Assembly: GCF_017916255.1 (NCBI RefSeq) | Contig: NZ_CP072827.1 | Coordinates: 5,357,501 to 5,421,500, forward strand | DNA length: 64,000 nucleotides | Source of the DNA: Streptomyces mobaraensis NBRC 13819 = DSM 40847 | GTDB taxonomy: Bacteria > Actinomycetota > Actinomycetes > Streptomycetales > Streptomycetaceae | Reading direction: 5' to 3' | Shown: positions 1 to 8,769 of the stretch, in pieces | How positions within the stretch are numbered: position 1 is the stretch's first letter | Layout: every line of letters starts with the position of its first letter | Made by a program: the position numbers and the translations under genes | Notes under the pieces: generated by a model | The model's input: only the letters and a program-made list of their open reading frames with translations | The model's database searches: none | Told to the model about the DNA's origin: nothing

Positions 1-1
1 G

Positions 2-1066
2 GCGGCACGGGCCCGGGACCGGGGGGTGACGGTGGCCGGCTGGACCGCGCTCACCGGCGCGTCCGTCCTGATGGCCGTTCAACTCGCCTTCCTGAGCGTG
101 CTGGCGGTCGGCGGCACGCGCGTGGCGTCCGGGGCGCTGGAGGTGTCGTCGCTGATCGCCTTCCTGCTGTACCTGTTCTCCCTGGTCTCACCGCTCGGCC
201 AACTCGTCGAGGGCTGGGCCGCCGTACAGCAGGGCCTCGTCGCGGTGGGACGCGTCCACGAGATCGAGGCGCTGCCCGGGGAGCCGGCCGGCACCGCCCC
301 CACCCCGGGCACGGGACCGGTCGGCATCCGGTTCGACGACGTGGCCTTCCGGTACGGGGACGACCGCGGACCGGCCCACGACGGCGTGACCTTCGAGGTA
401 CCACCCCGCGGCATGACCGCGCTCGTCGGCCCGTCCGGTGCGGGGAAGTCGACGGTGTTCGCCCTGCTGGAGCGGTTCTACGACCACCAGTCGGGCACCA
501 TCGCCGTCGACGGCCGCGACATCCGCGAGTGGCCGCTGGCCGAACTGCGCGCCTCCCTCGGCTACGTGGAGCAGGACGCGCCCGTCCTGGCCGGGACCCT
601 GCGGGACAACCTGCTGTTCGCCGCTCCGCGGGCCACGCCCGACGAACTCCGGCACGCGGTGGCCCGCACCGGTCTCGACGAACTGGTCGCCCGGCTGCCC
701 GAGGGCCTGGACACCCCGGTCGGCCACCGGGGCACCGCGCTCTCCGGCGGCGAGCGGCAACGGGTGGCGATCGCCCGGGCGCTGCTGCGCAAGCCGCGCC
801 TGCTCCTCCTGGACGAGGTGACCTCGCACCTGGACGCGGTCAGCGAGCAGCGGCTGCGCGACGTCGTCCTGGAACTGGCCGCCGAGACCACCGTCCTGGT
901 GATCGCGCACCGGCTCTCCACCGTCGTGCGCGCCGACCGCATCGTGGTCATGGAGGCGGGCCGGGTCCGCGCGGTCGGCGGCCACGAGGAACTCGTCGGC
1001 TCCGACGACCTGTACCGCGAACTGGCCGCCACCCAGCTCGCGGCGGACCGGTCCGGCGCGCCGTAG
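2..1066 (+). CDS. ABC exporter, TMD-NBD half-transporter (5'-truncated by the window)
   Basis: C-terminal ~354 residues of an ABC exporter half-transporter that couples ATP hydrolysis to export across the membrane; the substrate cannot be read from the sequence. The open frame runs in from the window edge, and the GTG at 26 is internal to the transmembrane domain. Visible in order: hydrophobic helices (about residues 15-75), Walker [11 protein letters not shown]-loop in YVEQDAP, signature LSGGERQR, Walker [13 protein letters not shown] and H-loop IAHRLS. The nucleotide-binding site is complete, so this is probably a functional gene. The next gene lies on the opposite strand and converges on it 20 bp away. 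A second half-transporter may lie upstream, outside the window. Confidence 0.9.
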   Translation, partial: AARARDRGVTVAGWTALTGASVLMAVQLAFLSVLAVGGTRVASGALEVSSLIAFLLYLFSLVSPLGQLVEGWAAVQQGLVAVGRVHEIEALPGEPAGTAPTPGTGPVGIRFDDVAFRYGDDRGPAHDGVTFEVPPRGMTALVGPSGAGKSTVFALLERFYDHQSGTIAVDGRDIREWPLAELRASLGYVEQDAPVLAGTLRDNLLFAAPRATPDELRHAVARTGLDELVARLPEGLDTPVGHRGTALSGGERQRVAIARALLRKPRLLLLDEVTSHLDAVSEQRLRDVVLELAAETTVLVIAHRLSTVVRADRIVVMEAGRVRAVGGHEELVGSDDLYRELAATQLAADRSGAP

Positions 1067-1086
1067 GACCGGCGCGCCCCCGGGGC

Positions 1087-2418
1087 TCAGGCGAGCGGGG
1101 CCGGGGCGCGGTCCGGCTCCTCCGCGCCGGGCTCCTCCGTGCCCGGCCCCCCGCCGACCCGCTTGAGGTCGATGTCCCGGGTCTCCCGCATCGTCAGGTA
1201 CACCACCAGCGAGACGGCCGCGCAGCCCGCCACGTACCAGGAGAAGCCCGACTCGATCCCGCTCTTCTTGAACCACAGGGCCACGTACTCCGCCGTGCCG
1301 CCGAAGGCGGCGTTGGCGATGGCGTAGGGCAGCGCGACACCGAGGGAGCGGACGCCGGTGGGGAACAGCTCCGCCTTCACACAGGCGTTGATCGAGGTGT
1401 AGCCGGTGACGACGAGCAGGGCGAGCAGGGAGAGGCCCAGCGCGGGCCAGAACGAGCCGGCGTGCTTCAGCAGCGTCATGATCGGCACGGTGAGGAACGT
1501 CGAGCCCACCGCGAACGTGATCAGCAGCGGCCGGCGGCCGATCCGGTCCGAGAGGGCGCCCGCGAGCGGCTGGAGGCAGGCGAAGACCAGCAGCGCGCAG
1601 AAACTGACCAGCGTGGCGGTCTGCTTGGGCAGCCCGGCGGTGTTGGAGAGGTACTTGGTGAGGTACGTGGTGTACGTGTAGTACGCGACCGTGCCGCCCA
1701 TGGTCAGCGCGATGACCAGCAGCGCCTCCCGCTTGTGCCGCAGCAGGGCGCGGACGGTGCCGCGGTCGCCCTGCGGGGTGTCGTCCGCCTCCTGGTACGT
1801 CTCCGTCTCCAGCATGTTGCGCCGCAGGTAGAAGATGACGGCCGCGCCGAGCGCGCCGACGACGAACGGGATCCGCCAGCCCCAGTCGTGCAACTCGGCG
1901 GAGGTCAGGGTGTGCTGGAGCACGATCAGCAGGCCCAGGCCGAGCAACTGGCCGGCCGTCATGGACACGTACTGGAAGCTGGACGCGAAGCCGCGGCGGC
2001 CCGGCGCGGACGCCTCGGTGAGGTACGTGGCACTGGCCGCGTACTCGCCGCCCACCGACAGCCCCTGCAGCAGCCGCGCCACCAGCAGGACGGCGACGCC
2101 GCCGTACCCCGCGACCCCGTAGGTGGGCGCGGCGGCGATCAGCACCGCCGAGGCGGACATCAGCGTCACGGTCAGCGTCAGCGCGGCCTTCCGCCCGCGC
2201 CGGTCCCCCACCCGGCCGAGCAGCCAGCCGCCGACCGGCCGCATGAAGAAGCCGACGGCGAAGATGCCGGCGGTGTTCATGAGTTTGGCGGTGTCGTTGC
2301 CCTCGGGGAAGAAGGAGCCCGCGAAGTAGGTCGCGAAGCTGGCGTAGACGAACCAGTCGAACCACTCGACCATGTTGCCGGCCGAGCCGATCCAGATCTT
2401 CTTCCAGTGCTGTTCCAT
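1087..2418 (-). CDS. MFS transporter, metabolite:H+ symporter (MHS/KgtP-like) family
   Basis: A 443-residue inner-membrane symporter with about 12 hydrophobic segments. The opening EQHWKKIWIGSAGNMVEWFD and the loop motif GRVGDRRGRK are typical of MHS-family MFS proteins, which import dicarboxylates, proline or betaine with protons; the substrate is not determinable here. The frame stays open 17 codons upstream, but the ATG at 2418 is preferred because family similarity starts exactly there. It ends in a charged, acidic cytoplasmic tail. It converges on the ABC gene and is separated from conservon II by a strong hairpin. Confidence 0.88.
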   Translation of the reverse strand: MEQHWKKIWIGSAGNMVEWFDWFVYASFATYFAGSFFPEGNDTAKLMNTAGIFAVGFFMRPVGGWLLGRVGDRRGRKAALTLTVTLMSASAVLIAAAPTYGVAGYGGVAVLLVARLLQGLSVGGEYAASATYLTEASAPGRRGFASSFQYVSMTAGQLLGLGLLIVLQHTLTSAELHDWGWRIPFVVGALGAAVIFYLRRNMLETETYQEADDTPQGDRGTVRALLRHKREALLVIALTMGGTVAYYTYTTYLTKYLSNTAGLPKQTATLVSFCALLVFACLQPLAGALSDRIGRRPLLITFAVGSTFLTVPIMTLLKHAGSFWPALGLSLLALLVVTGYTSINACVKAELFPTGVRSLGVALPYAIANAAFGGTAEYVALWFKKSGIESGFSWYVAGCAAVSLVVYLTMRETRDIDLKRVGGGPGTEEPGAEEPDRAPAPLA

Positions 2419-2521
2419 GGACGGCACGGTGGCGGAACGGCGTGGTTCCGGACAAGGGGCGGATCGCAACGATCACGCGTACTTGCGTGCGTTGCGGTCG
2501 CCGGTTGACGCGCGTGCGCGA

Positions 2522-2557
2522 ACGCCGGACGGGCCGGGGAGCCGGCCCGTCCGGCGT
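2522..2557. terminator. Intrinsic-type terminator after conservon II
   Basis: Perfect 16-bp stem (2522-2537 with 2542-2557) around the loop GGAG, just 3' of cvnD. No U-tract follows, which is normal for Streptomyces terminators. It separates the conservon from the MFS gene transcribed in the same direction. Confidence 0.75.
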
Positions 2558-2572
2558 GCGAACAAGGGTCCG

Positions 2573-3154
2573 CTAGCGCAGCCGCGCCATCAGCGCGTGC
2601 TCGACGAGCGTGATGAGCGCGCTCTTCGCCTCGTTCCGGTGCCGCGCGTCGGTGGTGATGATCGGCGCGTCCGGCCCGATCTGCAGGGCCTCCCGCACCT
2701 CGTCCGGCGTGTACGGCTGGTGTCCGTCGAACCCGTTGAGGGCGATGACGAACGGGAGCCCGCTGTTCTCGAAGTAGTCGACGGCCGGGAAGCAGTCGGC
2801 GAGGCGCCGCGTGTCCACCAGGACGACCGCCCCGATGGCACCGCGGACCAGGTCGTCCCACATGAACCAGAACCGGTCCTGTCCGGGCGTGCCGAACAGG
2901 TAGAGGATCAGGTCCTGGTCCAGGGTGATCCGGCCGAAGTCCATCGCCACGGTCGTCGTGGTCTTGTCCGGCGCGTGCGTGAGGTCGTCGATGCCCGCCG
3001 AGGCGGAGGTCATGACGGCTTCGGTGCGCAGCGGGTTGATCTCCGAGACCGCGCCGACGAACGTGGTCTTGCCCACGCCGAAACCACCGGCCACCACGAT
3101 CTTCGCGCTGGTGGTGGAGCGGGCTGCCTCGCCGCTAGAGGTTCCGAAGTCCAC
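2573..3154 (-). CDS. cvnD: CvnD-type small P-loop GTPase, conservon II
   Basis: A 193-residue MglA/Ras-like GTPase and the last gene of a conservon. It has a P-loop GGFGVGKTT (residues 23-31), switch region TTTTVAMDFGRI (about 65-76), G3 element FGTPGQDRF (88-95) and G4-like NGFD (140-143) in place of NKxD. In conservons this protein is thought to associate with the roadblock and DUF742 partners at the membrane next to the kinase-like CvnA, as a prokaryotic analogue of G-protein-coupled signalling. It starts at GTG 3154, inside the end of cvnC (20-nt overlap), which implies translational coupling. It is close to identical to its tandem paralogue at 7697-8278. Confidence 0.93.
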   Translation of the reverse strand: MDFGTSSGEAARSTTSAKIVVAGGFGVGKTTFVGAVSEINPLRTEAVMTSASAGIDDLTHAPDKTTTTVAMDFGRITLDQDLILYLFGTPGQDRFWFMWDDLVRGAIGAVVLVDTRRLADCFPAVDYFENSGLPFVIALNGFDGHQPYTPDEVREALQIGPDAPIITTDARHRNEAKSALITLVEHALMARLR

Positions 3155-3779
3155 TGAGCACCCTTTCGAGCAGTGTCACGTCAGGCTGGCCGCCGGCGGA
3201 CGCGTCGCCGCCGGGCTGATGAATGGCGACGAGCCCGGCCTCGGCCAGATCGGCCACCAGGATTCGGGCGACGCCGAGCGGGATGGACAGAAGTGCCGAG
3301 ATCTCGGCGACCGACTTGATCTCGCGGCACAGGTGGCAGATGCGCTGGTGTTCCGGCAACTGCCCTTGGAGTTGGGCCGGCTGGGCCGTGGTGTGCACCA
3401 GCGCCTCGATGGCGAGCTGGTAACGCGGCCGGGTCCGGCCACCGGTCATGGCGTAGGGACGGACCAACGGGTTGCTCTTGCCACCCGACGGAGATCCCGA
3501 ACGCCGGTGCTGCGGCCCCTGTCCCGGGCGGGTGCCCTGCCCCGCGGGGGGCGGGACATGGCCCGTCGGGACGTGCCCGGGCGCGCCGGGCGGGGAGTAC
3601 CCGCCGCCGGGCACCCCGTAGGGCGGTGCCGGGGGCTGCGGGGTGTAGGGCACCTGCGAGGGGTGCTGGGCCTCCGACCGGTCCCTGGGGGTGGGCGCGG
3701 AGGGGAAGTTGAAGCGGTTCAGCGGCGGGTTCTCCTGCTGGTCATTGCCATACGGGTAACCGCCTGGGGGCGTTGCCAC
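3135..3779 (-). CDS. cvnC: CvnC, DUF742 protein with long Pro/Gly-rich N-terminus, conservon II
   Basis: A 214-residue DUF742 protein. The C-terminal ~120 residues (from LVRPYAMTGGRTRPRYQLAIEA to the end) form the conserved domain, with the HLCREIKSVAEISALL and PLGVARILVADLAEAG helices that resemble a winged helix. The first ~90 residues are disordered and rich in Pro, Gly, Tyr and Gln, and are absent from the 135-residue paralogue at 8259. The GTG at 3779 was chosen because a strong GGAGGAGGAG ribosome site lies just upstream; the frame itself runs 14 codons further. It is the third gene of conservon II and overlaps cvnD by 20 nt. Confidence 0.9.
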   Translation of the reverse strand: MATPPGGYPYGNDQQENPPLNRFNFPSAPTPRDRSEAQHPSQVPYTPQPPAPPYGVPGGGYSPPGAPGHVPTGHVPPPAGQGTRPGQGPQHRRSGSPSGGKSNPLVRPYAMTGGRTRPRYQLAIEALVHTTAQPAQLQGQLPEHQRICHLCREIKSVAEISALLSIPLGVARILVADLAEAGLVAIHQPGGDASAGGQPDVTLLERVLSGLRNL

Positions 3780-3812
3780 GGCTCCTCCTCCGACTTTCCT
3801 GTCTGCTGCTGG

Positions 3813-3846
3813 TCGCGCCACCGCACCTTAAGGCGCGGTGGCGCGA
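3813..3846 (-). promoter_or_regulatory. Hairpin inside conservon II between cvnB and cvnC
   Basis: A 12-bp inverted repeat (3813-3824 with 3835-3846) around a 10-nt A/T-containing loop fills most of the 84-bp cvnB-cvnC gap. It could be a partial terminator, an mRNA processing site or a stabiliser that sets the B:C ratio. I see no equally strong stem in the matching gap of the other conservon (8667-8769). Confidence 0.5.
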
Positions 3847-3863
3847 AACGCACTGTCTCTCTG

Positions 3864-4277
3864 CTAGTTGAGAAGGCTCCCCTGTAGTTCGGCGCGGAGG
3901 TCGGGCGTCAGGACGTTGCCCGCGCGGTCGACCAGCAGGGCCATCTCGTAGCCGACGAGGCCGATGTCGCACTCCGGGTGCGCCAGCACGGCCAGCGAGG
4001 AGCCGTCGGAGATGGACATGATGAAGAGGAAGCCGCGCTCCATCTCCACCACGGTCTGGTTGACGGCGCCGCCCTCGAAGATGCGCGAGGCACCCGCGGT
4101 CAGGGAGGTCAGGCCGGAGGCCACCGCCGCCAGCTGGTCCGCGCGGTCCCGCGGAAACCCTTCGGACATGGCCAGAAGGAGTCCGTCGGCGGAGACCACG
4201 ACGGTGTGGGACACCCCTGGGGTGTTCTCCACGAAACTGGTGATCAACCAGTTCAGGTTCTGCGCCGCCTGGCTCAT
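3864..4277 (-). CDS. cvnB: CvnB, roadblock/LC7 protein, conservon II
   Basis: A 137-residue roadblock/LC7-domain protein, opening MSQAAQNLNWLITSFVENTP and carrying the conserved VVSADGLLLAMSEGFPRDRADQLAAVASGL core. Roadblock proteins act as dimeric scaffolds and regulators of small GTPases, here presumably CvnD. The ATG at 4277 matches the usual family length. A GTG three codons upstream (4286) is better spaced from the GGAG ribosome site and sits 1 nt after the cvnA stop, so the protein may be 140 residues. It is nearly identical to the paralogue at 8770. Confidence 0.92.
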   Translation of the reverse strand: MSQAAQNLNWLITSFVENTPGVSHTVVVSADGLLLAMSEGFPRDRADQLAAVASGLTSLTAGASRIFEGGAVNQTVVEMERGFLFIMSISDGSSLAVLAHPECDIGLVGYEMALLVDRAGNVLTPDLRAELQGSLLN

Positions 4278-4287
4278 CGGGCTCACA

Positions 4288-7200
4288 CTAACGCTCCTGC
4301 TCGTAGGTGCCGCCGGGGCCGAAGCCCTGGTCGTGTTGCTGCTGCTGCTCCTGCGCGGTGATCGCGGGGAACTCCGAGGAGTCCGTTCCCGCGCTGCGCC
4401 CCTGCTGGACACCGCGGCGCAGGTTGGCGAGCCTGCCGCGGACGTCCTCGGGGGCCCGGGATATCTGCGGGCCGCCCTGGGCGGTCTCCACCGCCTTGCC
4501 CTCGACCAGATTGGCCCTGGGCACCCGGCGCGGGAGACCGGAGGAAGTGATCCCGTCCGCCTTCGGCACCCGGAGCCGCTCGGCGCGCTGCCAGCGCTCG
4601 TCGTTGGCCGACTGCCCGGCGGACGTGTCCCCCTCGGTCCGAGGCCGGGAGATGTCCTGCTGGGACCGGTCCGGTTCTCCGCCGCCCCTCGTGGCCTCCT
4701 CGCCCGTCTCCGGCTGCTGCCACTGCCGATCGCGGCGCGGCAGACCGGACCCGGTCAGCGAGGGAGGGCCGCTCGTGGCGGGGCCCGGACGGTCGAACTC
4801 TACGCGCTCCGGCTGCGCCGTGTCAGCGGACGGCTGAGATTCCGATTCCGCTCCGTAACCCGACGCGTACCCGTGCTGGTACGGAGTGGCCTCCGGAGCC
4901 GTCCCGCCCCACTCGCCTTGGTAGGCGGGGGCGTTGAAGTCACCGTAGGTCTGCTGGTCGGTGAAGCCCTGTTCGCTGTAGGCGGCTTCCGTATACGGCT
5001 GCTCACCCGTGGCCTGCGGGGCGAACGGAGTCTGCTGGGTGTCGTGCGACGGAACCTGCTGTCCGGCGGCGTCCTGGCCGGGCTGCCCGGCGGGGTGCGC
5101 CCCGAGGGCGCCCTCCAGGGCGGCCCGCCGCTCCTCGCGCAGCCGCGAGCGGCCGAGCGGGTCGAGCACCGGGGCACCGGCCGCGCCCGCCGCCCCCGCC
5201 TCATAGCGCGAGTCGTCGAAGCCCAGCTCCGCGGCGGTCCGGACGCCGCCGCCCGTCCCGATCGGACCGGCCTGCTGCTCGGGGACGATCCGGGAGACCG
5301 TGAAGTCGTCGCCGGCCTGCTCGTCCTCGCCACCGCCACCGTGGGTGATGGCCTCCGGGAGCATGACCAGCGAGGTGGTGCCGGCCTGCTCGCCCGAGGG
5401 GCGGAGCTGGACGCGGATGCCGTGCCGCATGGCCAGCCGGCCGACCACGAACAGACCCATCCGCTGGGAGACCGTGGCGTCCACGGTCGGCGGGTTGGCC
5501 AGCTTGTGGTTGATGTCCGCGAAGTCCTCGGGGGTGAGGCCGATGCCCTTGTCGTGGATCTCGACCATCACGCGGCCGTCGGGCAGTCGCGTGGCGTTGA
5601 CGCGGACCTTGGTGTGCGGGGAGGAGAACGTGGTCGCGTTCTCCAGCAGCTCGGCGAGGAGGTGCACGAGGTCGGTCACGGCGAGACCGTGGATCTCGGC
5701 CTCCGAGACGCCGTCCAGCTCGATGCGCTCGTACGCCTCCACCTCGGAGGAGGCCGCGCGCAACACGTCCACCAGCGGGATCGGCTGGTCCCAGCGGCGG
5801 CCGGGCTCCTCGCCCGCGAGGATGAGGAGGTTCTCGCCGTTGCGGCGCATACGGGTGGCCAGGTGGTCCAGCCGGAAGAGGTTCTCCAACTGGTCCGGGT
5901 CGGCCTCGTTGTTCTCCAGCCCGGTGATCAGCTCCAGCTGGCCCTCGATCAGGCTCTGGTTGCGCCGGGAGAGGTTGGTGAAGATCGCGTTGACGTTGCC
6001 GCGGAGCATGGCCTGCTCGGCGGCGAGCCGGACGGCCTCCCGGTGCACCTGGTCGAAGGCGCGGGCGACCTCGCCGATCTCGTCCTTGGTGTCGATCGGG
6101 ATGGGCTGCACCCGGGTGTCGATCCGGCCCGGCTCGGTGCGCGAGAGCTGGTCGACCAGGGCCGGCAGCCGCTGCTCGGCCACCTCGAAGGCGGCACCGC
6201 GCAGCCGGCGCATGCTGCGGCTCATCGAGCGGGCGATGCGCCCGGCGACGAAGAACGCGGCCAGCAGCGCGACGATCATGATCGACCCGTTGACGATGGC
6301 GTCCTGCCGGGCGTCGGAGGCGACCTGCGACGCCTCGTCCACCGCGTGGTCGGCGAGGTGCGACTCGACGTCGCGGTAGGCGTCGAACTTCCCGGTGGCC
6401 GTGGTGTACCAGGACTCGGGGGTGATCCCCAGGGCCTTCAGCTTCTCCGGCGACTCGCCGGACATGATGGCGAGCGCCATCTTGTTCTGCTGCTCGACCT
6501 GCGCCTTCTCCTTGAGCGTGTTCTTCAGCCGGTCGATGTCCTCCTGGGAGCCACCGGTCGTGTACTCGTCGGAGGCGATGTACTCCAGGAAGTTGTACGA
6601 GGAGAAGGAGGTCAGCAGGAAGCGCCGGTCCTTGGCGGCCATGTCCGGCTTGGCCAGCAGGTGCGTACCCATGGACCGCTGCAGCGACTCGGCGGCCTTG
6701 GCCAGCGAGACGGCGTAGACCATGCGGCCGTACGAGGTGACGGTGCCGGTGCCCAGGCCGAGTTCGTTGGTGAACGCCATCAGCGGACGCTGGATGGAGC
6801 CGTAGGCGTCCTCGGTCTTGGCCGCCTCGGAGGTGTAGGCGGCCTTCCGGATCTGCGGCAGCTTCTTCTCCGCGTCCCGGACCGCCGCCAGCCGGCGCTG
6901 CAGGCTGGGGGTGTCGGGCATGGAGCGGACGGCTTCGCCGAAGGCGGCCTGGGCGGAATCCGTCGCCTCCCGGGCCTTCTTGACGTTCTCGTCCTCGCGC
7001 TGCTTGGCCAGCAGGGGGATGACGCTCTTGTCGCGCTCGTCGACGATCGCCTGGGCGTAGTCGGCCGCGGCCCGCACCACACGCGCGGTGTCGGCCGCGT
7101 CCTCGGCCTCGGTCCAGGTGTCGACCGACTTCTTGATGCCGAGGCCACCGAAGACCAGGGCGACCAGCACCGGGATGAGGAGGATCGCGTTCAGCCGGGT

Positions 7201-7362
7201 GGCCACCCGCCAGTTGCGGGGCGAGAACCGTCCGCCGCCACCGCTGGGCGCGACGGGGGTACGGGGAACGTCCGAGGGCTCCACCGCGGCCTGCGACGGC
7301 GGTGTGAAGTTGCCCCGCGCGTCCTTCGCCTGCTGCGCGGTGCCGGTCTTTCTTCGCCTCAC
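4288..7362 (-). CDS. cvnA: CvnA, membrane sensor-kinase-like protein with NIT-like sensor region, conservon II
   Basis: A 1024-residue conservon sensor. In order: a short basic/Pro-rich N-terminus, membrane segment around 58-78, a large extracytoplasmic helical region of the nitrate/nitrite-sensor type to about 350, a second membrane segment around 352-372, a HAMP-like linker, and the kinase-like core with DHLATRMRRNGENLL (about 500), N-box ELLENA (about 569) and G-boxes HDKGIGL and MGLFVVGR. A disordered tail of roughly 330 residues follows, rich in Gln, Gly and Pro, with two SGLPRR motifs. The start GTG 7362 follows AGAGG by 11 nt, exactly as in the paralogue. In this family phosphotransfer activity is uncertain; CvnA is viewed as the receptor of the CvnBCD complex. 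Confidence 0.92.
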   Translation of the reverse strand: MRRRKTGTAQQAKDARGNFTPPSQAAVEPSDVPRTPVAPSGGGGRFSPRNWRVATRLNAILLIPVLVALVFGGLGIKKSVDTWTEAEDAADTARVVRAAADYAQAIVDERDKSVIPLLAKQREDENVKKAREATDSAQAAFGEAVRSMPDTPSLQRRLAAVRDAEKKLPQIRKAAYTSEAAKTEDAYGSIQRPLMAFTNELGLGTGTVTSYGRMVYAVSLAKAAESLQRSMGTHLLAKPDMAAKDRRFLLTSFSSYNFLEYIASDEYTTGGSQEDIDRLKNTLKEKAQVEQQNKMALAIMSGESPEKLKALGITPESWYTTATGKFDAYRDVESHLADHAVDEASQVASDARQDAIVNGSIMIVALLAAFFVAGRIARSMSRSMRRLRGAAFEVAEQRLPALVDQLSRTEPGRIDTRVQPIPIDTKDEIGEVARAFDQVHREAVRLAAEQAMLRGNVNAIFTNLSRRNQSLIEGQLELITGLENNEADPDQLENLFRLDHLATRMRRNGENLLILAGEEPGRRWDQPIPLVDVLRAASSEVEAYERIELDGVSEAEIHGLAVTDLVHLLAELLENATTFSSPHTKVRVNATRLPDGRVMVEIHDKGIGLTPEDFADINHKLANPPTVDATVSQRMGLFVVGRLAMRHGIRVQLRPSGEQAGTTSLVMLPEAITHGGGGEDEQAGDDFTVSRIVPEQQAGPIGTGGGVRTAAELGFDDSRYEAGAAGAAGAPVLDPLGRSRLREERRAALEGALGAHPAGQPGQDAAGQQVPSHDTQQTPFAPQATGEQPYTEAAYSEQGFTDQQTYGDFNAPAYQGEWGGTAPEATPYQHGYASGYGAESESQPSADTAQPERVEFDRPGPATSGPPSLTGSGLPRRDRQWQQPETGEEATRGGGEPDRSQQDISRPRTEGDTSAGQSANDERWQRAERLRVPKADGITSSGLPRRVPRANLVEGKAVETAQGGPQISRAPEDVRGRLANLRRGVQQGRSAGTDSSEFPAITAQEQQQQHDQGFGPGGTYEQER

Positions 7363-7696
7363 TCGTCCAACAACCTCTCGGCGTCGGCACCGGCGTCGGG
7401 GACGCCGTGCCGTCTTTCGGCTGGGCCACGACGGCCCAGTTCGGGAAATTCCAGCACGCCGGACCAGTGCGTTCCAAACAGTGGGCAGAGCCGACGGCCG
7501 GGGGGATCCGCCCGACATAAAACGGGCATTAAGAGCGAGCGACGCCAAAAGGCGGGCGAAACATGTGCGGAGGGGAACCGGGCGGCTGCGGCCCGTGGTG
7601 GCCGGCCTGTCGCGCCCCGGTCAATTCTCTGTCGAAACGTTATGAAGCCCGGGGGCGGCCCGTGGTGCATCCCACACGGCCGCCCGCTCCCGCCGG
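7363..7696 (-). promoter_or_regulatory. Promoter/leader region of conservon II
   Basis: A 334-bp gap between the two conservons, markedly more A/T-rich around 7500-7560 and 7615-7650 than its surroundings. It must carry the promoter of cvnA at 4288-7362. The word AATTCCAGCAC at 7447-7457 (plus-strand reading, 85 nt before the start) recurs upstream of the other cvnA at 13182-13192, followed in both by a GCCGGA. I cannot assign a firm -35/-10 pair. Confidence 0.4.
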
Positions 7697-8278
7697 CTAC
7701 TTCAGCCGCGCCATCAGGGCGTGTTCGACGAGCGTGATGAGCGCGCTCTTCGCCTCGTTCCGATGCCGCGCGTCGGTGGTGATGATGGGCGCGTCCGGCC
7801 CGATCTGCAGCGCCTCGCGCACCTCTTCGGGGGAGTAGGGCTGCTCTCCGTGGAAGCCGTTGAGGGCGATGACGAAGGGCAGGCCGCTGTTCTCGAAGTA
7901 GTCGACCGCGGGGAAGCAGTCGGCGAGGCGGCGGGTGTCGACCAGGACGACCGCGCCGATGGCGCCGCGGACCAGGTCGTCCCACATGAACCAGAACCGG
8001 TCCTGCCCGGGGGTGCCGAACAGGTACAGGATCAGGTCGTCGTCCAGCGTGATGCGGCCGAAGTCCATGGCGACGGTGGTCGTCGTCTTGTCCTGGACGT
8101 GGCTCAGATCGTCGATGCCCGCCGACGCGGACGTCATCACGGCCTCGGTGCGCAGCGGACTGATCTCCGAGACCGCGCCGACGAACGTGGTCTTGCCCAC
8201 GCCGAATCCGCCGGCCACCACGATCTTCGCCGAGGTCGTGGCGCGGCCGGCGGTCCCGCTAGAGCTTCCGAAGTCCAC
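7697..8278 (-). CDS. cvnD: CvnD-type small P-loop GTPase, conservon I
   Basis: A 193-residue paralogue of the protein at 2573, aligned without gaps and differing at only a small fraction of residues. It shares the P-loop GGFGVGKTT and FGTPGQDRF. The G4-like element is NGFH rather than NGFD, so the Asp that normally contacts guanine is missing, which could relax nucleotide specificity. It starts at GTG 8278 and overlaps the end of cvnC by 20 nt. It is the last gene of conservon I; no strong terminator follows before the conservon II promoter region. Confidence 0.93.
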   Translation of the reverse strand: MDFGSSSGTAGRATTSAKIVVAGGFGVGKTTFVGAVSEISPLRTEAVMTSASAGIDDLSHVQDKTTTTVAMDFGRITLDDDLILYLFGTPGQDRFWFMWDDLVRGAIGAVVLVDTRRLADCFPAVDYFENSGLPFVIALNGFHGEQPYSPEEVREALQIGPDAPIITTDARHRNEAKSALITLVEHALMARLK

Positions 8279-8666
8279 TGAGCACCCTTTCGAGCAGTGT
8301 CACATCCGGCGTTCCGCCGGTCTCGCCGCCGCCGCCCGGCTGATGGATCGCCACCATCCCGGCCTCCGCCAGGTCGGCCACCAGGATCCGCGCCACGCCG
8401 AGCGGCATGTTCAGCAGCGCGGAGACCTCCGCGACCGACTTCACCTCACGGCAGAGGTGGCAGATCCGCTGGTGCTCGGGCAGCAGGTTGCCCAGCTGGG
8501 CCGGGTCGGCGGTCGAGCTGACCAGCGCCTCGATGGCGAGCTGGTAGCGCGGCCGGGTCCGGCCGCCCGTCATGGCGTAGGGACGGACCAGGGGCTGGTC
8601 GCCTTCACTCCCGTACGGCATGTGGTGCGAGGCGCCGTACGGGCCGGGCGAGACGGGCGGGGTCAT
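8259..8666 (-). CDS. cvnC: CvnC, DUF742 protein, conservon I
   Basis: A 135-residue DUF742 protein that is almost only the conserved domain (LVRPYAMTGGRTRPRYQLAIEA onward, HLCREVKSVAEVSALL, PLGVARILVADLAEAGMVAIH). It lacks the ~80-residue Pro/Gly-rich extension of the paralogue at 3135. Start ATG 8666 has an excellent GGAGG site 4 nt upstream. It lies 103 bp after cvnB and overlaps cvnD by 20 nt. Confidence 0.92.
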   Translation of the reverse strand: MTPPVSPGPYGASHHMPYGSEGDQPLVRPYAMTGGRTRPRYQLAIEALVSSTADPAQLGNLLPEHQRICHLCREVKSVAEVSALLNMPLGVARILVADLAEAGMVAIHQPGGGGETGGTPDVTLLERVLSGLRKL

Positions 8667-8769
8667 GAATCCTCCGGGCGGGACAGCAGGAAGGCAATGA
8701 TGCCGTCGAGCGGGGGCCGGTGGGAGCTTTCGGCCGTACGGTCGGACGGGATTTGCGGTGTGTGTACGG

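Noticed and set aside
188..2476. 762-codon open frame antisense to the ABC gene and off-frame to the MFS gene
   Set aside because: Arg/Gly/Pro-rich shadow with no domain; real genes with clear motifs occupy both halves in other frames.
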